From an uncultured Oscillospiraceae bacterium (GTDB lineage: Bacteria > Bacillota > Clostridia > Oscillospirales > Acutalibacteraceae), in contig CABVAD010000066.1 of NCBI GenBank assembly GCA_902496265.1, forward strand, positions 1 to 6,774: a DNA stretch of 6,774 nucleotides. The letters run 5' to 3'. The translations under genes and the position numbers were made by a program. Position 1 is the stretch's first letter, and every line of letters begins with the position of its first letter. This document shows, piece after piece, positions 1 through 4,427 of the stretch. The notes below the pieces were generated by a model, which was not told the origin of the DNA, ran no database searches, and was given only the letters and a program-made list of their open reading frames with translations.

Positions 1-37
1 ACTGCCGTATGGGGCTTCATTTGTAAATAAATCCCGT

Positions 38-967
38 TTATTCGGGGAAGGTAATCGAAACGGTTGAGGTGTCCAAAATGATTTCAGCCTTAACCGATGG
101 ATTGCTGTCGCCTATAAAAGCCCGATAAACATATGCCAATAAGCATATTTCCCCAACAGCCGTTCCCAAGTCTTCGGAATCGGTCTCGGAATTAAGAAAC
201 TGCGTGTCGGTTTCAATTAATATATTGCTCAAGTTCTCACGGTTATAGCGTATTGTCTTAATAAACGGCTTATCGGGTTTGTTTTCATATCCTTTTAATG
301 CAATCACGGTCTGTCTGTATAAATCTGCTTTGTATCTTTTATATCCGTTCTGCGTGAAAACCGCCGTAACCGAGCCGTCGGGATTTTCGGTTACCTCGGT
401 TATGCCGTATTCGCGATCCTCCTCGGTTATTTCTGTAAGGGAGCTTTCTCCGTCAACTTCGTTTATAAGGCTTACAAGCTCTGCCGACAGCGTAACCTTA
501 ACCGAATCCTCTTTTACCTCAGTCTGCGCTGAGGCGTTCTTAATTGGAGAGTCGACCTTGACGGTATTCTCTATCTCTTCCTTGACAGAAGAAACCGCAA
601 TACTGCTTGCGGAGGAATTTTTCTCCTCGCTCGAAACAGAATTTTTACTGCTTGACGGCGTAACGGTGCTTTGTACCGACGGCGCGGCGGAGCTTTCGGG
701 TACAGACGGGCTTTCCCGTGAATTATCAGAGACTGTCTCACCCTCGGAAGAATACGCGCTTACCGTATCCGACGCGGTATCAATACTGCCGCGGTCGCGA
801 AGACCCAAGGCAAAGCCCGTGACCGCCGCCGTCACCGCGGCAAGCGAAAGAGCGAGCGCAAGTATTTGCTTAAGGCCTAACGGGGTCATATGCCCGCACT
901 CGGGACAGCGGCCTAATTTTTTGCTGTAATTATGTCCGCACCTTTTGCATACAATCCACTTTTCCAC
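38..967 (-). CDS. Zinc-ribbon, single-pass membrane protein with Ser-rich linker; function unknown
   Basis: The product is about 309 aa from the chosen GTG start. Seen: an N-terminal zinc ribbon with two CxxC knuckles (Cys7/Cys10 and Cys21/Cys24), then one hydrophobic segment at about 33-56. A low-complexity Ser/Glu/Val/Pro linker follows (about 60-145), then a folded-looking C-terminal domain of about 155 residues that I do not recognise. Inferred topology: zinc ribbon in the cytoplasm, linker and C-terminal domain outside. The frame is open to TTG at 985, but the best promoter (-10 at 998-1003) would start RNA near 991, leaving that TTG without a leader. GTG at 967 has a GGGGG tract 8 bases upstream and begins just before the ribbon. 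TTG at 973 is a third option. The gene is probably monocistronic. The architecture resembles clostridial zinc-ribbon membrane proteins of unknown role, so no function is assigned. The coding region is sound; the start is uncertain. Confidence 0.8.
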   Translation of the reverse strand: MEKWIVCKRCGHNYSKKLGRCPECGHMTPLGLKQILALALSLAAVTAAVTGFALGLRDRGSIDTASDTVSAYSSEGETVSDNSRESPSVPESSAAPSVQSTVTPSSSKNSVSSEEKNSSASSIAVSSVKEEIENTVKVDSPIKNASAQTEVKEDSVKVTLSAELVSLINEVDGESSLTEITEEDREYGITEVTENPDGSVTAVFTQNGYKRYKADLYRQTVIALKGYENKPDKPFIKTIRYNRENLSNILIETDTQFLNSETDSEDLGTAVGEICLLAYVYRAFIGDSNPSVKAEIILDTSTVSITFPE

Positions 968-997
968 TTCCAAAGCCCCCGACAATTCTTTTACATT

Positions 998-1026
998 ATT
1001 TTATCATAAACTTCCCCTTTTTACAA
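998..1026 (-). promoter_or_regulatory. Candidate sigma-A promoter with extended -10 for the zinc-ribbon membrane protein
   Basis: On the minus strand TTGTAA (1021-1026, 4/6 to TTGACA) is separated by exactly 17 bases from TAAAAT (998-1003, 5/6 to TATAAT). A TGA just before the -10 gives the extended -10 (TGn) motif. Predicted RNA start is near 991. This lies between the Cys-rich gene stop (1063) and the membrane protein gene, suggesting that the latter is transcribed separately. Confidence 0.6.
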
Positions 1027-1062
1027 CATAAAAATTTCCATATCAAGATACGGCGATTTAAG

Positions 1063-1287
1063 CTATATGCCCTGCTGTTTTGTGCCTTTAGCGCGCGGAC
1101 ACTCGGTATCGGTGCAATTATCGCACATTTTTTTGCTTTGCTTACCAAAACAGCACAGCATATAATTACACTCATCACAGCAACACTCGATTTTATTCCC
1201 AAATTCATCAAAATGTTCACCGTTTCCAAGGCAATCAGAGCCTCTGTTGCCCGGAAGCAACTCTATACCGCTTACATCTATAATCAA
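1063..1287 (-). CDS. Small cysteine-rich protein (10 Cys in 74 aa), probably metal-binding; function unknown
   Basis: The 74-aa product carries Cys at 19, 35, 36, 37, 40, 45, 46, 55, 58 and 63. The pattern is CCC-x2-C-x4-CC-x8-C-x2-C-x4-C, preceded by a Gly/Asn-rich stretch (about 12-31). There is no signal peptide or membrane segment, so it is probably cytoplasmic, and the paired Cys suggest a zinc or other metal/cluster site (inference). It starts with TTG: the in-frame TAG at 1291-1293 rules out anything earlier, and GAGGTG lies 7 bases upstream. It has a near-consensus promoter and is divergent from an XRE repressor gene, with palindromic sites between them. I have an impression that similar small proteins occur in Clostridia, some on mobile elements, but cannot confirm it. 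The overlapping 77-aa frame at 996-1229 is rejected as a shadow. The call as a real gene is good; the function is unknown. Confidence 0.8.
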   Translation of the reverse strand: MIIDVSGIELLPGNRGSDCLGNGEHFDEFGNKIECCCDECNYMLCCFGKQSKKMCDNCTDTECPRAKGTKQQGI

Positions 1288-1294
1288 ACCCTAT

Positions 1295-1300
1295 CACCTC
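1295..1300 (-). promoter_or_regulatory. Shine-Dalgarno site that fixes the TTG start of the Cys-rich gene
   Basis: GAGGTG on the minus strand ends 7 bases before TTG at 1285-1287. With the in-frame TAG immediately upstream (1291-1293), it leaves TTG as the only credible start. Confidence 0.75.
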
Positions 1301-1320
1301 GTATTAATATTCCCGACAAC

Positions 1321-1349
1321 ATTTTAGAACAAAATATTCAAATTGTCAA
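1321..1349 (-). promoter_or_regulatory. Strong sigma-A promoter for the Cys-rich gene
   Basis: The minus strand reads a perfect -35 TTGACA (1344-1349), a 17-base spacer and TAAAAT (1321-1326, 5/6). Predicted RNA start is near 1314, giving a leader of about 27 bases that contains the GAGGTG ribosome site. The spacer contains the weaker palindromic site (1326-1340), and the perfect one (1351-1365) lies directly upstream of the -35, so repression by the divergent XRE protein is plausible. Confidence 0.75.
1326..1340. promoter_or_regulatory. Candidate operator O2 (degenerate copy)
   Basis: AGAACAAAATATTCA matches the perfect palindrome at 1351-1365 at 11 of 15 positions, including the whole left half-site AGAACAA. 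It starts exactly 25 bases away. It lies in the spacer of the Cys-rich promoter and shares one base with its -10, so a protein bound here would block RNA polymerase. Operator function is inferred. Confidence 0.4.
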
Positions 1350-1374
1350 TAGAACAATTTGTTCTGTGTATACT
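1343..1374 (+). promoter_or_regulatory. Weak candidate promoter for the XRE regulator gene
   Basis: TATACT (1369-1374) is a good -10 about 17 bases before the TTG start. The only -35-like hexamer, TTGTCA (1343-1348), is 20 bases away, longer than the usual 16-18. The O1 palindrome occupies that spacer, which would suit autoregulation. Transcription would start near 1381, making the leader very short, so the exact promoter is uncertain. Confidence 0.35.
1351..1365. promoter_or_regulatory. Candidate operator O1: perfect 7-base inverted repeat AGAACAA-T-TTGTTCT
   Basis: The site is a perfect palindrome of 7-base arms around one central base. It sits between two divergent genes, one of which encodes an XRE-type DNA-binding protein; such proteins commonly bind short palindromes in their own promoter. 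It lies directly upstream of the minus-strand -35 and inside the plus-strand promoter. The GAAC/GTTC cores are 5 bases apart, whereas the Firmicute LexA box has 4, so LexA is a less likely binder. Confidence 0.55.
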
Positions 1375-1390
1375 GTTTTTGGTGATAGCA

Positions 1391-1606
1391 TTGAAATACA
1401 AAAGAATACGCGAGCTTCGTGAAGACAATGATTTTACGCAGTCCGAAATAGGAAAAAAGATAAATGTACCACAAAGGACATACGCTTATTATGAAAGCGG
1501 CGAGCGCATGATTCCGCCGCAGGTTTTGTCCGCTTTGGCTGATTTTTACAAAGTTAGCGTGGACTATATCTTAGAACGCACCGACAAGCCCGAAACCAAC
1601 CGTTAA
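1391..1606 (+). CDS. XRE (Cro/CI-type) helix-turn-helix transcriptional regulator, 71 aa
   Basis: The product is a single-domain DNA-binding protein. The five-helix Cro/CI fold fills about residues 2-63, with helix 2 near 16-26 (TQSEIGKKINV) and the recognition helix near 27-38 (PQRTYAYYESGE). The typical ending (LADFY-x-VSVDYIL-x-RTD) lies at 48-65. There is no added sensor, peptidase or oligomerisation domain, so it probably binds as a dimer. The start is TTG at 1391, with GGTGA 5 bases upstream (1381-1385). The longer frame from TTG at 1343 would run through the palindrome and -10 and adds a non-homologous hydrophobic stretch; GTG at 1382 overlaps the SD. It is the only complete plus-strand gene, divergent from the Cys-rich gene and convergent with the amidase. 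It likely represses itself and the Cys-rich gene (inference). Single-domain regulators of this kind are common in Clostridia and on their mobile elements. Confidence 0.87.
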   Translation: MKYKRIRELREDNDFTQSEIGKKINVPQRTYAYYESGERMIPPQVLSALADFYKVSVDYILERTDKPETNR

Positions 1607-1618
1607 AGGTTCCCGCGC

Positions 1619-1656
1619 TTTAATTCCGAATTCCGCATTACGAATTCCGAATTAAA
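1619..1656. repeat. Palindromic array of five 7-base units (AATTCCG type)
   Basis: From 1622 the sequence is five consecutive heptamers: AATTCCG, AATTCCG, CATTACG, AATTCCG, AATTAAA. The block is also self-complementary: 1619-1633 pairs with 1642-1656 at 14 of 15 positions (one C/C mismatch), leaving an 8-base loop. It lies between the convergent XRE and amidase genes, where a bidirectional terminator could act. Neither side has a proper U-tract, so a dispersed intergenic repeat is at least as likely. The structure is directly visible; the role is unknown. Confidence 0.65.
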
Positions 1657-1662
1657 TAATCT

Positions 1663-2403
1663 CTATTCAACTCCCGCCACAAAGCTGTTCCTCACGTACC
1701 CGACAATTCCGCCGTAGCCTATCAGATCCCAATCGGGCAGGCGGTTGTATATAAGAATTTCCGAGCCGTTCGGCGCTTTTCCGATTATCGGCGCGGACAA
1801 ATCGGGTCTTGAGCGTATGTTAAGGTTAGAGCCCTTAGTGGATACATAGCCCGTCATAATAGGCTGTGGCATATTAAAGGGTATTCCGAAAAACTCTGTA
1901 AGCGAAAGGACAAGATTTTGCGCTATTGTGTTTATATTATTCCTTATCCAGTCCGCGTCCTCGGGGTTGTCGTGGTAAGCAAGCTCGATAAGCACGCCGG
2001 GAGCGCGCACCTTTGCCACTTCTCCGAGCGTGGTGGTCGGAACGGTTTTCACCTTGCCGGGCAAGGGGTATATAAGCTGTAAATTATTTGCCGCGATTTC
2101 AGCAAACCGCTTGCCCTCGGTGCTTGTGGGATAATAGTAAACGTCCGTACCGCGAACATTTGAAGCCCCGCTGCCCACCGCGTTTGAATGCAAAGCCAAA
2201 TGCAAATCGTAATTTCCCGCATTTGAGGCGGCTATAGAAGAAGCCGCGGTCATATCGGGCGTGTTTCTTACAAACTGTATCCCGCTCGCCGCCAAATACG
2301 GCTCCATTGCGTCGGCGATAAGGTTCATATAGTATTCCTCGTTGCCGCCGCCGACATAAGGGTTAAACTCCTGAGTCGACGGACTTAAATAAATTATAGG
2401 CAT
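1663..2403 (-). CDS. N-acetylmuramoyl-L-alanine amidase (Amidase_3 type) with C-terminal SH3 domain
   Basis: It should cleave the amide bond between N-acetylmuramic acid and L-Ala in peptidoglycan. Seen: an Amidase_3-like catalytic domain at about 2-174, with the Glu of the second motif (Glu22/23), LHSNA containing the zinc-ligand His72, and VLIE with catalytic Glu140. A bacterial SH3 domain follows at about 184-243 (NLNIRSRP near 193-200), usually for wall binding. Odd: where the family normally has DPGHGG, the first zinc His is missing and SPSTQ stands at 7-11. I recall clostridial and phage amidases with this variant. There is no signal peptide or membrane segment, which fits an endolysin-like or mother-cell lytic enzyme better than a secreted one. 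The ATG has an excellent SD, GGAGGAG at 2411-2417, 7 bases upstream. It is last in the minus-strand run, 48 bases after the preceding gene, and possibly has its own promoter. Confidence 0.88.
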   Translation of the reverse strand: MPIIYLSPSTQEFNPYVGGGNEEYYMNLIADAMEPYLAASGIQFVRNTPDMTAASSIAASNAGNYDLHLALHSNAVGSGASNVRGTDVYYYPTSTEGKRFAEIAANNLQLIYPLPGKVKTVPTTTLGEVAKVRAPGVLIELAYHDNPEDADWIRNNINTIAQNLVLSLTEFFGIPFNMPQPIMTGYVSTKGSNLNIRSRPDLSAPIIGKAPNGSEILIYNRLPDWDLIGYGGIVGYVRNSFVAGVE

Positions 2404-2423
2404 AAAAATTCTCCTCCCTCATC

Positions 2424-2450
2424 AAAATATGAAAAGGAAAGAGAAAATAT
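2424..2450 (-). promoter_or_regulatory. Possible sporulation (sigma-E-like) or weak sigma-A promoter for the amidase
   Basis: The minus strand shows ATATT (2446-2450), 14 bases, then CATATTTT (2424-2431). This fits the Bacillus sigma-E pattern (ATATT, 13-15 bases, CATACA-T), with two mismatches in the -10. A competing sigma-A reading is ATGACA (2450-2455), 18 bases, CATATT (2426-2431). Both overlap the end of the upstream gene. AT-rich DNA makes chance matches likely, so this is only a suggestion. Confidence 0.3.
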
Positions 2451-2451
2451 G

Positions 2452-3006
2452 TCATATTAAACCGAGCTTCTCCGCCGTTTTCTTTACCGCCGACATAAAC
2501 CAGCAGTAAAGCGCCTCGCCAAGCTCCTGATAAACAGGGTCGCCGTCGTGGGCGCAGAGCATTGCAAAGGTCTGCCCCATTCTGCGCTCTATCTCGCTGC
2601 CGCGGCGGTAGGCGACATAGTAAAAGGAAAACGCGCCCGTATCGCTCGAGGACTTATAAAGCCCCTCGTCGGTTGCTTTAACCGTGTCAATAAAGCTTTT
2701 CTGCGCTATTCCCGCAAGCGCGTCGTCCGCGCAGTATTCCTCAAAGCCTACAGTAGCGGTAAAGGAAAGCAATAATCGGCGCTGGATTACCATTTCAAAA
2801 TCCGAAAGCTCGGCGGAATCCTCCGAAAGCTCGGCGTCCTTCGCGTCCTTAATAAATTTTTCCGCGATAATTTTTCCGAGTTCTCTTGCGCTTTTAATAT
2901 CCTGAGCCTTTGGTTCTTTAGGAGCGTCAGCCGCGCTTTCCCTGTTCTTTTTTATATCCACCGAGGGCTTGTCGCCTGCTATTTTAATATCATTATCCGA
3001 ATACAA
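2452..3006 (-). CDS. Conserved-looking hypothetical protein, 184 aa, coupled to the TSCPD gene
   Basis: I do not recognise this family with certainty; it may be one of the clostridial DUF families found near TSCPD proteins. Seen: a charged Lys/Asp/Glu/Ala-rich N-terminus (about 1-70), probably disordered. A mostly helical domain follows (about 72-184) with an aromatic/Arg-rich stretch at 127-142 (FSFYYVAYRRGSEIER) and HDGDPVYQELGEALYCWF at 153-170, the sort of sequence that looks conserved. There is no signal peptide or membrane segment, so it is predicted cytoplasmic. The start is TTG at 3006, with AAGGGTGA 6 bases upstream lying across the end of the TSCPD gene; only 2 bases separate that stop from this TTG, so translational coupling is likely. 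A 7-residue tandem duplication lies at 58-71. Spacing suggests it works with, or is dosed like, the TSCPD protein (inference). Confidence 0.75.
   Translation of the reverse strand: MYSDNDIKIAGDKPSVDIKKNRESAADAPKEPKAQDIKSARELGKIIAEKFIKDAKDAELSEDSAELSDFEMVIQRRLLLSFTATVGFEEYCADDALAGIAQKSFIDTVKATDEGLYKSSSDTGAFSFYYVAYRRGSEIERRMGQTFAMLCAHDGDPVYQELGEALYCWFMSAVKKTAEKLGLI
2801..2836 (-). repeat. In-frame 15-base direct repeat with 21-base period inside the hypothetical gene
   Basis: The plus-strand 15-mer TCCGAAAGCTCGGCG occurs at 2801-2815 and again at 2822-2836. The 21-base period equals seven codons. It encodes AELSEDS followed by AELSDFE (residues 58-71) in the charged N-terminal region. It looks like a recent slippage duplication that keeps the frame. 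Confidence 0.7.
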
Positions 3007-3008
3007 CG

Positions 3009-3290
3009 CTATTCACCCTTTGGTGCGGCGGGTGACGAGCCCTCCGCTTTTTTATACTCCTTTAACGCTTCCGCAAGCTGTGCGGGACAGGAGGTGTTCT
3101 TGAAACCGCACTTGATTCCCGAAAGCCTGCCGATAATATCGTCCACCTTCATTCCCTCGACAAGCGCGGCAACCCCCTGAGTATTACCGCTGCAGCCGCC
3201 GTCAAATCTGACCTTTTTAACAATGCCGTCCTCAACGTCAACCAGTATGCCCCTTGAGCATACTCCCTTAGTTTTATATGATATTTCCAT
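3009..3290 (-). CDS. TSCPD-domain protein (TIGR03905-like), 93 aa
   Basis: This is a small protein made of one TSCPD domain (about 3-80) plus a Ser/Pro/Lys tail. Seen: Cys11, Cys33 in GGCSGNTQG, and Cys61 and Cys68 in CGFKNTSCPAQLAEAL, the segment that gives the domain family its name. The four Cys suggest metal binding. In known proteins this domain also occurs as a C-terminal extension of some ribonucleotide reductases; the stand-alone form is uncharacterised, and no reductase is visible here. The ATG start at 3290 has AAAGGGG about 10 bases upstream, a slightly long spacing. It lies 63 bases after rpoD across a strong hairpin and 2 bases before the next gene. The family call is good; the function is open. 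Confidence 0.87.
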   Translation of the reverse strand: MEISYKTKGVCSRGILVDVEDGIVKKVRFDGGCSGNTQGVAALVEGMKVDDIIGRLSGIKCGFKNTSCPAQLAEALKEYKKAEGSSPAAPKGE

Positions 3291-3325
3291 TAAATTTATG
3301 CCCCTTTATGTAAAAATCAATTTGC

Positions 3326-3363
3326 GGACAGACCGTCCGACCATTATATCGGACTATCTGTCC
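3326..3363 (-). other. Strong hairpin across the rpoD stop codon; possible attenuator or RNA-processing element
   Basis: On the minus strand GGACAGA (3357-3363) pairs with TCTGTCC (3326-3332), and after a 2x2 internal loop GTCCGA (3349-3354) pairs with TCGGAC (3335-3340). That makes 13 base pairs around an 8-base loop. The rpoD TAG lies within the structure. A TTTTT run comes 9 bases downstream (3312-3316), too far for a textbook terminator. It may instead attenuate read-through into the TSCPD gene or protect the rpoD 3' end. The loop region also contains TATAAT, but without a matching -35. Confidence 0.5.
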
Positions 3364-4427
3364 TTAAATTTATTACTGCGGACAGGGTGGCGAAGCTTGC
3401 GCAAAGCCTTTGCCTCAATCTGGCGGATACGCTCCCTTGTAACATTAAACTCGGTGCCGACCTCCTCAAGCGTGTGGCATCTGCCGTCCTTAAGTCCGAA
3501 GCGGAGCCTGATTACCGATTCCTCCCTGGGTGTCAGGGTTTTGAGTACGCCGTCAATATCCTCGTTCGTTATCGTTTTAAGCGCCGCCTCGTCGGGCGCT
3601 AAGGCGTCCTCGTCCCTTATAAAGTCCATAAGGCGCGAATCCTCCTCAGGTCCTATCGGGGTTTCCATTGAAACGGGCTCCTGCGCTACGCGCATAATCT
3701 CGCGCACGCGCTCAACGGGAAGCTCCATTTTTTCGGCGATAAGCTCCTCGCTCGGTTCAAAACCGTTTTCGTGCAACAGCTGGCTTTGCACCTTTTTAAG
3801 CCTGTTTATCGTCTCCACCATATGAACGGGTATGCGTATGGTACGCGCCTGATCCGCTATTGCTCTTGTTATCGCCTGTCTTATCCACCAGGTGGCGTAG
3901 GTTGAGAATTTAAAGCCCTTTTTGTAATCGAACTTATCGACCGCTTTAATAAGACCGACATTTCCCTCTTGGATAAGGTCAAGGAAATACATACCTCTGC
4001 CGACATACTTTTTGGCAATGCTGACCACAAGGCGCAGGTTTGCCTCGGTAAGGCGCTGCTTTGCCTGCTGGTCGCCGTCCGAAATCTTTACCGCAAGCTC
4101 AATTTCCTCCTCTGAGGACAAAAGCGGAACTCTTCCTATCTCGCGGAGATAGATTTTAACGGGATCGTCCAGATTCATATTGTCGAAGCTTAAGTCGTCG
4201 TTAAGGGCGTCAACGTCCATCTCCTCAAGCTTCAGCTCGTCCTCGGTCGGTTCCTCGTCGAAGTCGATATCAAGCGTAGGCGGTTCGGAGAAAAGCTCCT
4301 CAGGGTCGTCGGGAGCGTTTTCAATCTCATCGATGGTTAGATCCCTTTCCTCTGCCTCATACCCGTCTTCCGCCGGAACTTCGGTATTTTTGATTTTCTT
4401 TTCCTGCTCTTTTTTGTTCTTTTCCAT
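3354..4427 (-). CDS. rpoD: RNA polymerase primary sigma factor RpoD/SigA
   Basis: This is the group-1 sigma-70 factor that directs core RNA polymerase to housekeeping promoters; 357 aa against about 370 in B. subtilis. Seen: region 1.2 from residue 88 (DPVKIYLREIGRVPLLS) and region 2 at about 122-192. The latter has DLIQEGNVGLIKAVDKFD (150-167) for core binding and FSTYATWWIRQAI (174-186) for -10 melting and recognition. Region 3 lies at about 200-280 and region 4 at about 290-350, with the -35-reading helix-turn-helix TLEEVGTEFNVTRERIRQIE (319-338). Odd: no recognisable region 1.1. Residues 20-88 instead hold 31 Asp/Glu and only 2 Lys/Arg. The ATG overlaps the dnaG stop by one base (TAATG), with AAAGGA 8 bases upstream inside dnaG, so translation is coupled to primase. 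The dgt-dnaG-rpoD order is widespread in Clostridia. Confidence 0.97.
   Translation of the reverse strand: MEKNKKEQEKKIKNTEVPAEDGYEAEERDLTIDEIENAPDDPEELFSEPPTLDIDFDEEPTEDELKLEEMDVDALNDDLSFDNMNLDDPVKIYLREIGRVPLLSSEEEIELAVKISDGDQQAKQRLTEANLRLVVSIAKKYVGRGMYFLDLIQEGNVGLIKAVDKFDYKKGFKFSTYATWWIRQAITRAIADQARTIRIPVHMVETINRLKKVQSQLLHENGFEPSEELIAEKMELPVERVREIMRVAQEPVSMETPIGPEEDSRLMDFIRDEDALAPDEAALKTITNEDIDGVLKTLTPREESVIRLRFGLKDGRCHTLEEVGTEFNVTRERIRQIEAKALRKLRHPVRSNKFKDR

Noticed and set aside
1..30. Possible end of a plus-strand gene (frame ending TAA at 28-30)
   Set aside because: Only nine codons are visible, with nothing to recognise.
26..42. Small inverted repeat AATAAA/TTTATT at the end of the membrane protein gene, considered as a terminator
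   Set aside because: The stem is only six A/T pairs (or a competing 4-bp CCCG/CGGG stem), too weak to call.
279..929. 216-aa plus-strand open frame
   Set aside because: Antisense to the zinc-ribbon membrane protein; Ser/Thr-rich composition arises from the complementary strand, and no ribosome site or recognisable domain is seen.
996..1229. 77-aa minus-strand frame overlapping the Cys-rich gene
   Set aside because: Its product has no family features, while the other frame has the promoter, SD and ordered Cys pattern.
1351..1365. Palindrome considered as a LexA (SOS) box
   Set aside because: The Firmicute LexA box has 4 bases between GAAC and GTTC; here there are 5, and a neighbouring XRE gene offers a better candidate binder.
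1063..2403. Prophage remnant made of XRE, Cys-rich protein and endolysin-like amidase
   Set aside because: No integrase, structural gene, holin or attachment site is visible, and the amidase is co-directional with the housekeeping run; mobile origin stays possible only for the XRE/Cys-rich pair.
3343..3348. TATAAT on the minus strand between rpoD and the TSCPD gene, considered as a promoter
   Set aside because: There is no TTGACA-like hexamer 16-18 bases upstream and no TGn extension, and it lies in the loop of the hairpin, so it may be coincidence.
3223..3825. 200-aa plus-strand open frame across the rpoD 3' end
   Set aside because: Antisense to strongly conserved RpoD and the TSCPD gene; composition is that of a shadow frame.
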